Source: an uncultured Neomegalonema sp.
GTDB taxonomy: Bacteria > Pseudomonadota > Alphaproteobacteria > Rhodobacterales > Rhodobacteraceae
DNA length: 64,000 nucleotides
Direction of reading: 5' to 3'
NCBI GenBank assembly: GCA_938008165.1
Contig: CALLLP010000025.1
Span: 54,222-118,221 of the forward strand
Shown: positions 29,679 through 38,626 of the stretch, one piece after another
How the letters are laid out: the number at the start of each line of letters is the position of its first letter
Position numbering within the stretch: the stretch's first letter is position 1
The notes under the pieces: model-generated
What the model saw: only the letters and a program-made list of their open reading frames with translations
Told to the model about the DNA's origin: nothing
Database searches by the model: none
Translations under genes and position numbers: made by a program

Positions 29679-31003
29679 GCCGTTCGAAACCTGTCTATGC
29701 CCATGATCCGACCCGCTGGCGCGCGCGTCGGTATGTGTTTGCGGGGGCTGTGGTCGTCATCGGTTTGTTTGGCGGCATGTCCTATTGGAGCGTGAATTCC
29801 GAACTTGAGGGTGCCGTGATTGCGGAGGGCGTATTGCGCGTGGAGACGAAATCCAAGCCCGTCCAGCATCAGGAAGGCGGAATCGTCGGCGCGATCTTCG
29901 TGAAAAACGGCGATGTGGTCAAAGCCCGCCAACCGCTGATCCGCCTTGACCAGACGACGCAGCAGGCCAGCCTTGCCATCGTCGATAACCAACTTCTCGA
30001 ATTCCTCGCCCGCCGGGCGCGCCTTCTCGCGGTTCGAGACGAGCGGACCAGCATTACCTTTCCTGAGGTTGTGCTGGGCGAAGCGCGGCGCGATGCCGAA
30101 CTCAGCGACGTGGTGCGTGGACAGCAAAATCTGTTCTCCGCGCGCCTGTCCGGATACCGGCAGCAGCGGGCACAATTCGCCGAGCGCATCGCACAACTCG
30201 AAAATGAGATCCGGGCATCGCAATCGCGCAAACAGGGTTTCGATACACGCCTTTCCTCGCTCGACGAGGATATTCAGACCCAACAGGGATTGCTCGACCG
30301 GGGCCTGAGCACACGCCCGCGCCTTCAGGAATTGCTGCGCGAAAAAGCTCGTATGGAGGGCGAAGTCGGGGCGCTGGATGCGGAAGAAGCCCGGCTCCTG
30401 CGCCAGATTCAGGAAACCCGCATCGAGATCACCCGTCTGCGCGAGGCACGCCGGGAGGGTGCGCTTGACGAATTGCGCGATGTGGAGGCCCGCATTGCCG
30501 AACTGCGCCAGCGAAAAATCGTCGCCAGCGAAGCCCTGCGCCGGATCGAATTGCGCGCTCCGGTCGATGGTGTGGTCGAAGACCTGGCCGTCTTCGCCCC
30601 CGGTGCCATCGTCGCGCCGGGCGAGCCGATCATGACCATCGTGCCGATTTCAGACCGCCTGATTCTCGAAGCGCGGGTCTCGACTGACAAGCGTGACAAG
30701 ATTTTCCTCAGCCAACCCACCCGCGTTCGCTTTCGCGCCTTTAACCAGCGCACGACCCCCGAACTGAACGGCGAGGTCGTCTCGATCTCGGCAGACCGGA
30801 AAATCGATGAGGTCAACGGATTTCCCTATTACGGGGTCGAAATCCTGCTGACGGATGACGAGCGCGCAAGGCTGGGGGAGGAAAATGAATTGGTGCCGGG
30901 TATGCCCGCCGAAATCTATATTCAGACCGAAGGGCGCAGCCCGCTGAATTATATGATCAAACCGATTCTCGATAACTTTGAACCGGCCTTCAAGGAAGAT
31001 TAG
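29675..31003 (+). CDS. Type I secretion membrane-fusion protein, HlyD family
   Basis: The 442-residue periplasmic adaptor links the inner-membrane ABC exporter to TolC. One membrane segment is at about residues 20-40 (VVVIGLFGGMSYWSVNS). A lipoyl/barrel half-motif KPVQHQEGGIVGAIFVKNGD lies near residue 65. A long coiled coil rich in Arg/Glu/Gln spans about 100-280. The second lipoyl half and barrel contain IELRAPVDGVVEDLAVFAPGAIV. The C-terminus PGMPAEIYIQTEGRSPLNYM is typical. It is translationally coupled to the ABC gene. Confidence 0.92.
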   Translation: MSRSKPVYAHDPTRWRARRYVFAGAVVVIGLFGGMSYWSVNSELEGAVIAEGVLRVETKSKPVQHQEGGIVGAIFVKNGDVVKARQPLIRLDQTTQQASLAIVDNQLLEFLARRARLLAVRDERTSITFPEVVLGEARRDAELSDVVRGQQNLFSARLSGYRQQRAQFAERIAQLENEIRASQSRKQGFDTRLSSLDEDIQTQQGLLDRGLSTRPRLQELLREKARMEGEVGALDAEEARLLRQIQETRIEITRLREARREGALDELRDVEARIAELRQRKIVASEALRRIELRAPVDGVVEDLAVFAPGAIVAPGEPIMTIVPISDRLILEARVSTDKRDKIFLSQPTRVRFRAFNQRTTPELNGEVVSISADRKIDEVNGFPYYGVEILLTDDERARLGEENELVPGMPAEIYIQTEGRSPLNYMIKPILDNFEPAFKED

Positions 31004-31039
31004 AGTGAAACGCGCTTAAATAATGGCGGGCTACTGCCA

Positions 31040-31498
31040 TCATTCCGTCCGGGTGGCAACGGTTTCCATCTGACCCAGCCACCGCTCGATGCGTGCTTTA
31101 TTTGCTCCAAGGTCGCTGTAGCCGAACCGCGAGCGGCTATAGACCGAAAGCCTGCTGCCATCCTTGGCCGGGGTTGCCAGCACCGATATGTAATCGGGAA
31201 ACCCGAAAACGGCACTGCGCTGAACATAGGTTGCATGGGCTTGCGCCACCTCGCCTGCGATCATCGTCACGCGCGGATCGCTCCGGGCGATGCGGTCAAA
31301 CCGGCTCAAGGCATCCTCCGGCGATAGCGGCATGAAGACCGCATCGTGATCGGCGACCCGATAGCTGTTCGGGCGCTCTGACGGTTTGGCTGTGGTCGGG
31401 TCGACATGCCATCGCGTGGGGTCGTCCGTCGCAATCCGGGGCAGGATGAGGGCCATGGCCAACAGGCCAATACCGCCGATCAGCAGCCATTTCGTCAC
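31040..31498 (-). CDS. DUF1499 protein
   Basis: The 152-residue protein starts from GTG 31498, sharing GTGA with the upstream GNAT stop. An N-terminal membrane anchor (WLLIGGIGLLAMALIL) is followed by DPTRWHVDP and a DUF1499 domain with SRFGYSDLGANKARIERWL at the end. DUF1499 proteins are small membrane-associated proteins of unknown function. It is the last gene of the ispG-GNAT-DUF1499 leftward run and ends 37 bases from the opposing HlyD gene. Confidence 0.8.
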   Translation of the reverse strand: MTKWLLIGGIGLLAMALILPRIATDDPTRWHVDPTTAKPSERPNSYRVADHDAVFMPLSPEDALSRFDRIARSDPRVTMIAGEVAQAHATYVQRSAVFGFPDYISVLATPAKDGSRLSVYSRSRFGYSDLGANKARIERWLGQMETVATRTE

Positions 31499-32070
31499 AG
31501 CGGCTTTTCCAGCAGCACGGTCGTGCCATGGCGCATCGCGCGGGGATGGGGGGGCAGGGATACGCGCGCGGCCTCGGCAAAGCCCAGCGTTTCGTAGAAG
31601 GCGCGCGCCGCCGCGTTATCCTCCCAGACGAACAAGGTAACCCGCGTCTCGCCATGCTCGCCCGCCGCCTCGGTCATGGCCTGAACCAGCGATCGTGCGA
31701 CACCTTGGCGACGATAGGGTTCGAGAACTCCGAGGCGGGAAATATGAAAGCTATCTTTTGGCATCGCCGCCTGAATCGGTGCGAAATAGGCCAGTCTTGC
31801 GGCCGCTTCGCCGGTATCGGTCGATGGTTGAACGAGCGTGGTGGGATAGGCCCCCGCCGCGCCGACCACATCGCCATCTTCCGCGATCCACGACCATTGC
31901 CAGGAATCCGTTCCCTCGCGGGCATAGATCGAGGCCAGCGTTGCCCCCACGGACCGGCCTTCGAATAATCCATCCAGCAGGAAGGTCGCGAATTCCGGTG
32001 CAGTGAACAGCTCGATGGCCGCGAGAGCGGGGGCATCCTCGCGGTTGGCAGGGCGAATGGTGACGCTCAC
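31495..32070 (-). CDS. GNAT family N-acetyltransferase
   Basis: The 191-residue protein has the acetyl-CoA binding motif A as ISRLGVLEPYRRQGVARSLV near residues 110-130 (the RxxGxA/G pattern). The final strand region ENNAAARAFYETLGFAEAAR is the usual C-terminal GNAT motif. The start is GTG 32070, immediately after the ispG stop, implying coupling. The acceptor substrate is unknown. Confidence 0.85.
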   Translation of the reverse strand: MSVTIRPANREDAPALAAIELFTAPEFATFLLDGLFEGRSVGATLASIYAREGTDSWQWSWIAEDGDVVGAAGAYPTTLVQPSTDTGEAAARLAYFAPIQAAMPKDSFHISRLGVLEPYRRQGVARSLVQAMTEAAGEHGETRVTLFVWEDNAAARAFYETLGFAEAARVSLPPHPRAMRHGTTVLLEKPL

Positions 32071-33189
32071 CTATGCCGCCTCGGCGGCGTCGCGCTCGCG
32101 GGCGATTTCCTCGGCTTTTTGTTCAACAAGGCTGACGATATGATCCACCATCTTCGTGTTTTCGATCTTATGATCCTGAAGCCCGGACAGATACACCATC
32201 CCCGAACCCGCGCCCCCGCCCGTGAAGCCGATATCGGTTTCGCGCGCTTCGCCGGGGCCGTTTACGACACAGCCGATGATCGAAAGGGTCATGGGGGTAT
32301 TGATATGAGCGAGCCGTTCCTCAAGCAAAGACACCGTCTTGATAACGTCAAAACCCTGTCGCGCGCAGGAGGGGCAGGAGATGATTGTCACGCCCCTATG
32401 GCGCAGGTTGAGGGATTTGAGGATTTCGAAACCGATCTTCACTTCCTCCACTGGATCGGCGGACAGCGAGACTCGGATCGTATCGCCGATTCCTGCCCAG
32501 AGCAGTCCCCCCATCCCGATGGCGGATTTGACGGAGCCGGAAACCGCGCCCCCCGCCTCGGTCACTCCCAGATGCAGGGGATAGTCGCAGGCATCGGCCA
32601 GCGCCATATAGGCCGCGCTGGTCATGAAGACATCGGATGCCTTCACGCTGATCTTGAATTCGCGGAAATCATTGTCTTCGAGGATGCGGGCATGTTCCAG
32701 CGCGCTTTCGACCATCGCATCGGGGCAAGGCTCACCGTATTTTTCCAGCAAATGCCGTTCAAGCGAGCCGCCATTGACCCCGATCCGCATTGAGCACCCA
32801 TGATCGCGAGCCGCTTTGACAACCTCGCGCACACGGTCGGGCGAACCGATATTGCCGGGGTTGATCCGCAGGCAGGCGGCACCCGCTTCGGCGGCCTCAA
32901 TGGCGCGTTTGGAATGGAAATGGATATCCGCCACGATCGGCACCGTGGTCTCGCGGACAATATCGTGCAGCGCGGCGGTCGAGGCTTCATCCGGGCAGGA
33001 GACCCGCACGATGTCGGCTCCCGCCTCGGTGCATTCGTTGATTTGGTCGATGGTCGCCGCGGCATCTGATGTCAGGGTATTGGTCATCGTCTGGACGGCG
33101 ATGGGCGCATCGCCCCCGACCGGAACATCCCCGACCATGATCTGACGGCTTTGACGGCGATCGATATCGCGCCACGGGCGAACGCTCAT
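32071..33189 (-). CDS. ispG: (E)-4-hydroxy-3-methylbut-2-enyl-diphosphate synthase (GcpE)
   Basis: The 372-residue enzyme carries out the penultimate step of the MEP isoprenoid pathway, converting MEcPP to HMBPP with a [4Fe-4S] cluster and flavodoxin. The cluster cysteines are in [14 protein letters not shown] and [11 protein letters not shown] in the C-terminal domain. The TIM barrel starts [19 protein letters not shown]. The ATG follows AAAGGATCGAGCG. A RodZ-like gene lies upstream, a common alphaproteobacterial arrangement. Confidence 0.96.
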   Translation of the reverse strand: MSVRPWRDIDRRQSRQIMVGDVPVGGDAPIAVQTMTNTLTSDAAATIDQINECTEAGADIVRVSCPDEASTAALHDIVRETTVPIVADIHFHSKRAIEAAEAGAACLRINPGNIGSPDRVREVVKAARDHGCSMRIGVNGGSLERHLLEKYGEPCPDAMVESALEHARILEDNDFREFKISVKASDVFMTSAAYMALADACDYPLHLGVTEAGGAVSGSVKSAIGMGGLLWAGIGDTIRVSLSADPVEEVKIGFEILKSLNLRHRGVTIISCPSCARQGFDVIKTVSLLEERLAHINTPMTLSIIGCVVNGPGEARETDIGFTGGGAGSGMVYLSGLQDHKIENTKMVDHIVSLVEQKAEEIARERDAAEAA

Positions 33190-33281
33190 CGCTCGATCCT
33201 TTCGACTTCATGCATTTGGTCGAGTATCGCGCGGCAGAGGTCGGCACACAAGAAATTCCCGCATAAGATCGGGTTTTCGTT

Positions 33282-34550
33282 CTATTCCGATGCGGCGCCG
33301 GTCACAGTGGATGCAAAGCGGTCGGACAGGGCGGCCCGATCGATGGCGATACCGCGCATCACGGCGCCGCGCTTTCCGAATGGGCCATGGCGCTCGCCGT
33401 CCAGCTCGACCACGAGGCCGCCTGCATTCCCGACCTTCAGGACCAGAGCCTTATCCGCCGGAATATCAAAGGTTTCTTCCGGGGCAAGAATACCCGAAAA
33501 AGTAACGCGACCCGATGGGGCTTTCACTTCGATCCAGGTTTCCTCAAGGGCCACGAGAGCAAAATCCCGTCCGCCGGACACTGCTGTCGATGCCGATGCA
33601 TCGGTTGCGGTGGTCTCAGGTTGCGTCAGCAATGCTGCACGGGTTTCGGCGGCGATTTCAGCGACGAAGACGGGCGGCGCAGGGGTCAGGTCAATCGGTG
33701 TCGCCTGACGAACGAGGCTATTGACCGCCATCATGCCCTTATGTGCCGAAAACAGACCGGCGGTTGAAATATCGATGTCCGATACAGGGCCGTCCGCCGC
33801 GTGCTCGGTGTCGGGCAGTGTCCAATAAGGGGGCGTTCCAAGCTTGGCGTAGCTCAGGTCTGCGGGGCGCTCGATGGTCTCGTCGCCCGTTCCACCACTG
33901 ATTGAATTATCCGAGATATTGGCCGTGAAGACCGGCGGTTCCGCATCCGTAGCGCCGATCACGCTCAGATTATCGGGGATAATGCCCGCCTCGCGCGCCG
34001 CAATCACGCCGTACCAGATGGCATAGCCCAGACCGGCCAGCACCACCAAAGGCCACAGGGAAATCAGACTGCGCCCTACGCCCCCCGCACCGGATTCGGT
34101 GCGCCGGGGAGGCGTGTAGCCCGCGAGGGGGTTTTGTGCGGTTGAGGCGGCGGTTATGGTCGCGGCCTTGGTGCGGTTAAAGCCCTTGCGAGGGGCATTG
34201 GGGACGCCGCTTTCCTGATCGAAGCGAGTAAGAGTTTCTTCAGGATTTAGCTGTAAATACGCGGCATAGTTGCGCACGAAGCCATCGACATACACCTTAT
34301 CAGGCAAAGCGGAGCGATCACCGGCCTCGATCGCCTCAATGTAATACGCTTTGATTCGAAGATCGGCTTCGACATCGGCGACAGAAAGGCCCCGTGCGGC
34401 TCGCGCCGCGCGCAGTTCATCGCCGAGGGACGCTCGGGTTTCTTCAAACTTCAAGGCTGATACGTCTTTATGGGCCGTCATTATCTGCTCGCGACGGGGA
34501 TGCCGCTTTAGGGCGGGCGCTTTCGGAATACTGTACGCCACAACATTCAT
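33282..34550 (-). CDS. RodZ-like protein: helix-turn-helix, membrane segment, DUF4115
   Basis: The protein is about 422 residues; starts at GTG 34580, ATG 34550 or ATG 34481 are all possible and none has a clear ribosome binding site. The cytoplasmic HTH_25-type domain reads LGDELRAARAARGLSVADVEADLRI with PDKVYVDGFVRNYAAYL after it. One transmembrane segment (SLWPLVVLAGLGYAIWYGVI) separates it from a long periplasmic part ending in the DUF4115 domain, with EETWIEVKAPSGRVTFSGIL. RodZ proteins couple MreB filaments to cell-wall elongation. It lies upstream of ispG, same strand, 92 bases apart. Confidence 0.82.
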   Translation of the reverse strand: MNVVAYSIPKAPALKRHPRREQIMTAHKDVSALKFEETRASLGDELRAARAARGLSVADVEADLRIKAYYIEAIEAGDRSALPDKVYVDGFVRNYAAYLQLNPEETLTRFDQESGVPNAPRKGFNRTKAATITAASTAQNPLAGYTPPRRTESGAGGVGRSLISLWPLVVLAGLGYAIWYGVIAAREAGIIPDNLSVIGATDAEPPVFTANISDNSISGGTGDETIERPADLSYAKLGTPPYWTLPDTEHAADGPVSDIDISTAGLFSAHKGMMAVNSLVRQATPIDLTPAPPVFVAEIAAETRAALLTQPETTATDASASTAVSGGRDFALVALEETWIEVKAPSGRVTFSGILAPEETFDIPADKALVLKVGNAGGLVVELDGERHGPFGKRGAVMRGIAIDRAALSDRFASTVTGAASE

Positions 34551-34749
34551 CGGTTCAACGCCCCAATTCGAGTTCTGCACGCGTTATTCTGTGCGGCCCA
34601 AACTCTTCGTTCGATCAATCACCATGAGGAGCCAGAATGCTCCTTCGATGTAAGTTTGTATCCTCCATGCAAGTTCCATGACGAACCGTTCATTGCAAGA
34701 TATTTCGGCGCTTAGGCGTCGAATCGGCACGACAGATGTGGAATGAGTC

Positions 34750-35268
34750 TCAATATATGTATCGAATTTGATCGCTCCAAAATCGCTCAAGGCGTTTGAG
34801 GTGATCGCCGAGCGCTACCAGATCATCGTCATCCAGCAATTTGTTCTGGGTGATGCTGTCAATATGTCGCGCCCATAGTTCCGAGACGATCGTGCGCATA
34901 TCGCGCCCTTTCTCGGTCAGGCTGATGCGGACGGCGCGCCGGTCGACGGAGCAGCGTTCGTGGCTGATATATCCGGCTTCGACCAGCTTCTTGAGATTAT
35001 AGGAGACATTCGACCCCTGATAATACCCGCGCGATTTCAGCTCACCCGCCGTGACCTCGTTATCGCCGATATTATAGAGCAGCAGTGCCTGAACGCTGTT
35101 CACATCGATGATGTTCAGCCGCTCAAACTCATCTTTCACCACATCGAGGATGAGGCGGTGCAGGCGCTCGATATACGACAATGTATCGATATACTGATTG
35201 AAAACGCTCGGCGCTTCGTCACCGTCTTCGAGCGTTTGACGGTCGGCCGGTGCGGCTTGGTGGGCCAT
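34750..35268 (-). CDS. MarR family winged-helix regulator
   Basis: The 172-residue protein starts at ATG 35268, with GAGGA 7 bases before it; a TTG at 35274 is less likely. The winged-helix region runs VQALLLYNIGDNEVTAGELKSRGYYQGSN and VSYNLKKLVEAGYISHERCS, then DRRAVRISLTEKG, the MarR wing. Ligand and targets are unknown. Its promoter region (35275-35361) is AT-rich and contains partial inverted repeats (ACATT near 35286, AATGT near 35318) that may be an autoregulatory operator. Confidence 0.85.
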   Translation of the reverse strand: MAHQAAPADRQTLEDGDEAPSVFNQYIDTLSYIERLHRLILDVVKDEFERLNIIDVNSVQALLLYNIGDNEVTAGELKSRGYYQGSNVSYNLKKLVEAGYISHERCSVDRRAVRISLTEKGRDMRTIVSELWARHIDSITQNKLLDDDDLVALGDHLKRLERFWSDQIRYIY

Positions 35269-35361
35269 ACCCAAATCCTCATGAACACATTGATTACATG
35301 CTGCATGATGGACGTGTAATGTAAAAGTGCGCTTAAATTTGATAGACTTATTGGAGTTAAT

Positions 35362-35643
35362 TCACGGCAACGAATTAACGATACGCTTCAGGATTGCCTC
35401 TTCGTCTTGTCTGGCATCGACCGGGGGGGCAGACGCGCCCGATACCCAAAGAAACAGCTGCTGATCCTGACGAGTCATCAATGTTTCCAGCGAGGACAGC
35501 TCCGCATCTGTCAGGGATGGCCCTTCGGTATCGACGAAGGTGCCGAGGATGATGTCCATTTCCTTCATACCGCGCCGCCACGCCCTCATCCGAAGGCGTT
35601 TGAGGCGGGTATCGCGATCCGTGGCAATATTGTTCTCGATCAT
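35362..35643 (-). CDS. sdhE: FAD assembly factor SdhE (succinate dehydrogenase)
   Basis: The 93-residue protein helps attach FAD covalently to SdhA. The family motif RAWRRGMKEMDIILGTFVD (residues 20-38) contains the RGxxE loop that contacts the flavoprotein. The second half has LETLMTRQDQQLFLWVSG. Length matches alphaproteobacterial SdhE. It begins 6 bases after the end of the upstream XRE regulator and probably shares its transcript. Confidence 0.88.
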   Translation of the reverse strand: MIENNIATDRDTRLKRLRMRAWRRGMKEMDIILGTFVDTEGPSLTDAELSSLETLMTRQDQQLFLWVSGASAPPVDARQDEEAILKRIVNSLP

Positions 35644-35648
35644 GGTGC

Positions 35649-36047
35649 TCAGTCGATTGCGGCGAGGGCGTCGGCGATTCGGGAGATGCGCTTTTGCAAT
35701 CGAGCCTGAATCTCCACGGCCTCGCGCAGTTCACCCGCCAGGCGCAGCCGGATCGCGCGACCGTCGAGGGCTTCTTCAGCCAAATCGGGGGCGGATACCC
35801 CGTCTCCGGCCCCGGTCAGAAGCCATGCCGGGGTGACGCCCAGAATACCGGCCAGCATGGACAGCTTGTTCGCGCGCGGCTCGGCACCGTCGCCTTCCCA
35901 AGCATCGATCGTCTGGCGCTGCACGGCAAGGCGCGCGGCAAGCTCGCTCTCGGACAATCCCGAACGGTCGCGGGCGACGCTGATCCGCTCGCCCAAGGTC
36001 GAGACGTCATCACCGTAATAGTCGCATTCTTCCATCATCGCTGTCAT
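35649..36047 (-). CDS. XRE-type helix-turn-helix regulator
   Basis: The 132-residue protein carries a Cro/CI-type helix-turn-helix at about residues 18-72: LGERISVARDRSGLSESELA, then VQRQTIDAWEGDGAEPRANKLSMLAGILGV. The C-terminal about 45 residues form a predicted helix (LAGELREAVEIQARLQKRI) that may dimerize. It is divergent from trhO, with 130 bases between the starts. Targets are unknown. Confidence 0.85.
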   Translation of the reverse strand: MTAMMEECDYYGDDVSTLGERISVARDRSGLSESELAARLAVQRQTIDAWEGDGAEPRANKLSMLAGILGVTPAWLLTGAGDGVSAPDLAEEALDGRAIRLRLAGELREAVEIQARLQKRISRIADALAAID

Positions 36048-36177
36048 GTCTGGCCCCCCAAGGTTGAACGGGGCATATCATGGCGGGGGAGGACGTCCAA
36101 CATTTGTCCGCGCGTCATTGCCGCGCATGAATCGAGACGGATTGAAGCATGTCGGTTTATTCGGATAAGGACGGGGC

Positions 36178-37092
36178 ATGACACAGCATTTCTGCGTTGC
36201 CGCCTTCTACCATTTTGCGCCGCTCGATGCGCTGGAAGAAACGCGCGCGTCTCTTATCGAGATCGGACGACAAGGCCGCGTGCGCGGCACGATCCTGCTG
36301 GCTCCGGAGGGGGTTAATGGCACCATCGCGGGGGAGAGGAGGGCGGTCTTGGCCGTGCTCGACGCGGTGCGCGCGATGGAGGGATTCGCGGGTCTTGGAT
36401 GGAAAGAAAGCCATGCGGAGACGATGCCCTTCAACCGGCTCAAAGTCAGGATCAAGCGCGAGATCGTAACGATGGGATGCCCGGATGTGGACCCCGCAGG
36501 GCAGGTGGGGCGCTATGTCGAGCCAGCGGACTGGAACGATCTGATCGGCCGCGAGGATGTCGTTCTGATCGATACCCGCAATCGCTATGAAGTCGATATC
36601 GGCAGCTTTGACGGAGCCATCGATCCGGACACCGAGAGTTTTCGCGAGTTTCCCGAATGGTGGGCGGCGAATGAGCCGGATTTTGCGAATAAGACGGTCG
36701 CGATGTTCTGCACGGGCGGCATCCGATGTGAAAAGGCGACCAGTTGGCTTGTCGGTAAGGGGGTGGAGAATGTCGTCCATCTCAAGGGCGGCATTCTGAA
36801 ATATCTCGAAGAAATCCCGCAGCAGGAAAGCCGATGGCGGGGCGAATGCTTTGTCTTCGATCAGCGCGTCGCCGTCGGGCATGGGCTGGCGCAGGGGTCT
36901 TACGACATCTGCCATGCCTGCCGCCGCCCGGTCGCGCCGGAGGCGATTCATGCGCCATCCTACGAGCGGGGCGTTTCCTGCCCCGCCTGTATCGATGATT
37001 TCACCCCGGAGGATCGCGCCCGGTTTCGGGAGCGTCAGCGTCAGGTCGACCTTGCCGCTCACCGGGGCGAGCGGCATCTGGCGGGCGATTGA
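36178..37092 (+). CDS. trhO: tRNA uridine(34) hydroxylase TrhO (rhodanese-domain, YceA type)
   Basis: The 304-residue protein has an N-terminal acylphosphatase-like domain (FYHFAPLDALEETR to GTILLAPEGVNGTIAG) and a central rhodanese domain. The catalytic loop is FCTGGIRCEKATSWL near residue 180. The C-terminal segment has CxxC pairs (CHAC, CPAC). TrhO hydroxylates U34 of several tRNAs on the way to 5-carboxymethoxy/methoxyuridine. GACGGGGC precedes the ATG. It faces the DUF2853 gene 7 bases away. Confidence 0.92.
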   Translation: MTQHFCVAAFYHFAPLDALEETRASLIEIGRQGRVRGTILLAPEGVNGTIAGERRAVLAVLDAVRAMEGFAGLGWKESHAETMPFNRLKVRIKREIVTMGCPDVDPAGQVGRYVEPADWNDLIGREDVVLIDTRNRYEVDIGSFDGAIDPDTESFREFPEWWAANEPDFANKTVAMFCTGGIRCEKATSWLVGKGVENVVHLKGGILKYLEEIPQQESRWRGECFVFDQRVAVGHGLAQGSYDICHACRRPVAPEAIHAPSYERGVSCPACIDDFTPEDRARFRERQRQVDLAAHRGERHLAGD

Positions 37093-37098
37093 GAGGCT

Positions 37099-37440
37099 TT
37101 ACTTGAAGACGCTCTCTTTGCCGAAATGCTTGGTGAGCAGGTAATAGATCACCGCACGGTATTTCGTGCGGTTTGACTTGCCATAGGTTTCGATGGCGGC
37201 ATTGACACCGGCCATGGCCTTGTCCGCATCGGTGACGCCCAGCTTCTTCATGACGAAGTTATTGCGAACGGTTTCAAGCTCGGTTGTGCTGCTGCCCGAA
37301 ACCGTCGAGGAATCGCGGTTGTAGATGGAGGGGCCGCAAGCGATGGTCACTTTTGTCAACAGCGCCATATCCGCGTCGATCTTGCATTTCTGCTTGAGAT
37401 CATCGGCGTATTTCTCGATCAGATCATCCCGCTTGCCCAT
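37099..37440 (-). CDS. DUF2853 protein
   Basis: This 113-residue acidic/basic helical protein starts GKRDDLIEKYADDLKQK and ends YYLLTKHFGKESVFK; the whole length matches the DUF2853 pattern with CGPSIYNRDSSTVSGSS in the middle. Function is unknown. GGGAG is 10 bases before the ATG. It converges with trhO. Confidence 0.85.
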   Translation of the reverse strand: MGKRDDLIEKYADDLKQKCKIDADMALLTKVTIACGPSIYNRDSSTVSGSSTTELETVRNNFVMKKLGVTDADKAMAGVNAAIETYGKSNRTKYRAVIYYLLTKHFGKESVFK

Positions 37441-37535
37441 CTATCGGCACTCCCGTTTGCTCAAACTGCGATAATTCGATGCAGTAAGCGCATTCCTTTA
37501 ACAAATTGCAAGCAATCGGGAGTGTGAGGGGCGTG

Positions 37536-37560
37536 GAAAATGAGACGAACCGCCCGTCTC
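37536..37560 (-). terminator. Terminator of the PagL-like gene
   Basis: On the minus strand GAGACG and CGTCTC (plus 37555-37560 and 37542-37547) form a 6-bp stem around a 7-base loop, followed by ATTTTCC. It starts right after the stop codon of the 37561-38103 gene. Confidence 0.55.
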
Positions 37561-38103
37561 TCAAAAATGATAGGCGTAGCGCATGCCGATGCTCGTCATC
37601 CCGTCATTCGCCTCTTCATCGCACAGAATATCGCCATGGGAGACGTGGGAAATGTACAGGCTGATGGCGTGCTTCTCTTTGCGGTAGCCCAGCCCCGCCC
37701 CCTCCCGAAACAAGAGATTGCAACCGAGATCGAGGCCGTCCGCGTCGCGGGGTGTATCGGCGTCGTGGAGTGCGAAGCCGAAAAAACCCTCCAGAAACAG
37801 GGATTCTGTCAGGTGATAGCGGGCCGTTGCGCCGAGATAGGCGGTATTGGTATCGCCGCTGGTATTGAGGGTTCCGCCGATCGTGGGCAGGAACTCGATG
37901 GCCCAATCTGCGCCGAAGACGGGCCGAAAGCGAAGCTCAAGATTGGCATCGACTCCGTCCTCTTGATCCTCCTGAAGAGTATGGGCAAACGCGCCGATGA
38001 CAACGCTGTCGATCATGCCGGGCACATCGTCTGTAGCGTGTGTCAAGGCGGGGAAAAGCGCTCCTGCAACCATAGCAAAAACGCCGTAACTCCGTATAAA
38101 CAT
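37561..38103 (-). CDS. Acyloxyacyl hydrolase / lipid A 3-O-deacylase (PagL-like) outer-membrane protein
   Basis: The protein is about 180 residues from ATG 38103; starts at 38115 and 38118 are possible. A signal peptide (VFAMVAGALFPALTHA) precedes a small beta-barrel with alternating hydrophobic strands. Near the C-terminus YISHVSHGDI supplies the His-x-Ser catalytic pair, and DEEANDGMTS can supply the acid of the PagL triad. It ends in MRYAYHF, with a terminal Phe as in outer-membrane barrels. It would trim one acyl chain from lipid A. It has its own terminator and a hairpin upstream. Confidence 0.82.
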   Translation of the reverse strand: MFIRSYGVFAMVAGALFPALTHATDDVPGMIDSVVIGAFAHTLQEDQEDGVDANLELRFRPVFGADWAIEFLPTIGGTLNTSGDTNTAYLGATARYHLTESLFLEGFFGFALHDADTPRDADGLDLGCNLLFREGAGLGYRKEKHAISLYISHVSHGDILCDEEANDGMTSIGMRYAYHF

Positions 38104-38122
38104 GCAACTAACCATCACTATA

Positions 38123-38152
38123 GGAATCGCCTAAAAAGAGTAGGCGCATTCC
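38123..38152. other. Hairpin between erpA and the PagL-like gene
   Basis: GGAATCGCCTA (38123-38133) pairs with TAGGCG and ATTCC (38141-38152) with one bulged C, giving 11 base pairs around a 7-base loop. It lies between the two leftward genes. No T run follows on either strand, so it may be a processing site or a leader element for the downstream gene. Confidence 0.45.
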
Positions 38153-38194
38153 ACACGAGACATCAAGTCTACGTTATCGTCATGGTTTTGAGAG

Positions 38195-38557
38195 TTAGAT
38201 CGAAAAGCTCGTTCCGCAGCCGCATGAGCTTGTGGCATTGGGATTTTCGACCGCGAAATGCGCGCCGATCAACTCGTTCTTGTAGTCGATGACGGCACCA
38301 TCGAGAAAAGGTTGAGAGACAGAATCAACAGCGACGCGGATGCCATCCTTTTCAATCACGATATCATCTTCGGCAACTGTTTCGTCCAACTCGAAAGTAT
38401 ATTGAAAGCCGGAACACCCCCCGCCCAGAACGGCGACTCGCAACAGCTTTTCGCCCGGATCGCCGCCAAGGATCGCTGCGAGTTGCGTAAACGCGGCATC
38501 CGTGACACCGATTCCCCCGCTTTGCGCGCCATCCACCATCACCAATGAACCGTCCAT
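38195..38557 (-). CDS. erpA: Iron-sulfur cluster insertion protein, A-type (ErpA/IscA/HesB)
   Basis: The protein is 120 residues from ATG 38557, chosen because GGGAG lies 6 bases upstream; longer reading to 38593 has no ribosome binding site. The three cluster-binding cysteines are in GGGCSGFQYTF and SSCGCGTSFSI. A-type carriers receive [2Fe-2S]/[4Fe-4S] clusters and deliver them to apoproteins. It is divergent from dgt, 69 bases apart. The ErpA label versus another A-type carrier is inferred from standalone context and length. Confidence 0.9.
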   Translation of the reverse strand: MDGSLVMVDGAQSGGIGVTDAAFTQLAAILGGDPGEKLLRVAVLGGGCSGFQYTFELDETVAEDDIVIEKDGIRVAVDSVSQPFLDGAVIDYKNELIGAHFAVENPNATSSCGCGTSFSI

Positions 38558-38626
38558 GTTTCGCTCCCGCGCAAAATCTGTCACACCCATCATCTATGAA
38601 GGTGGGGTGAGAGTACAAGGATAGAC

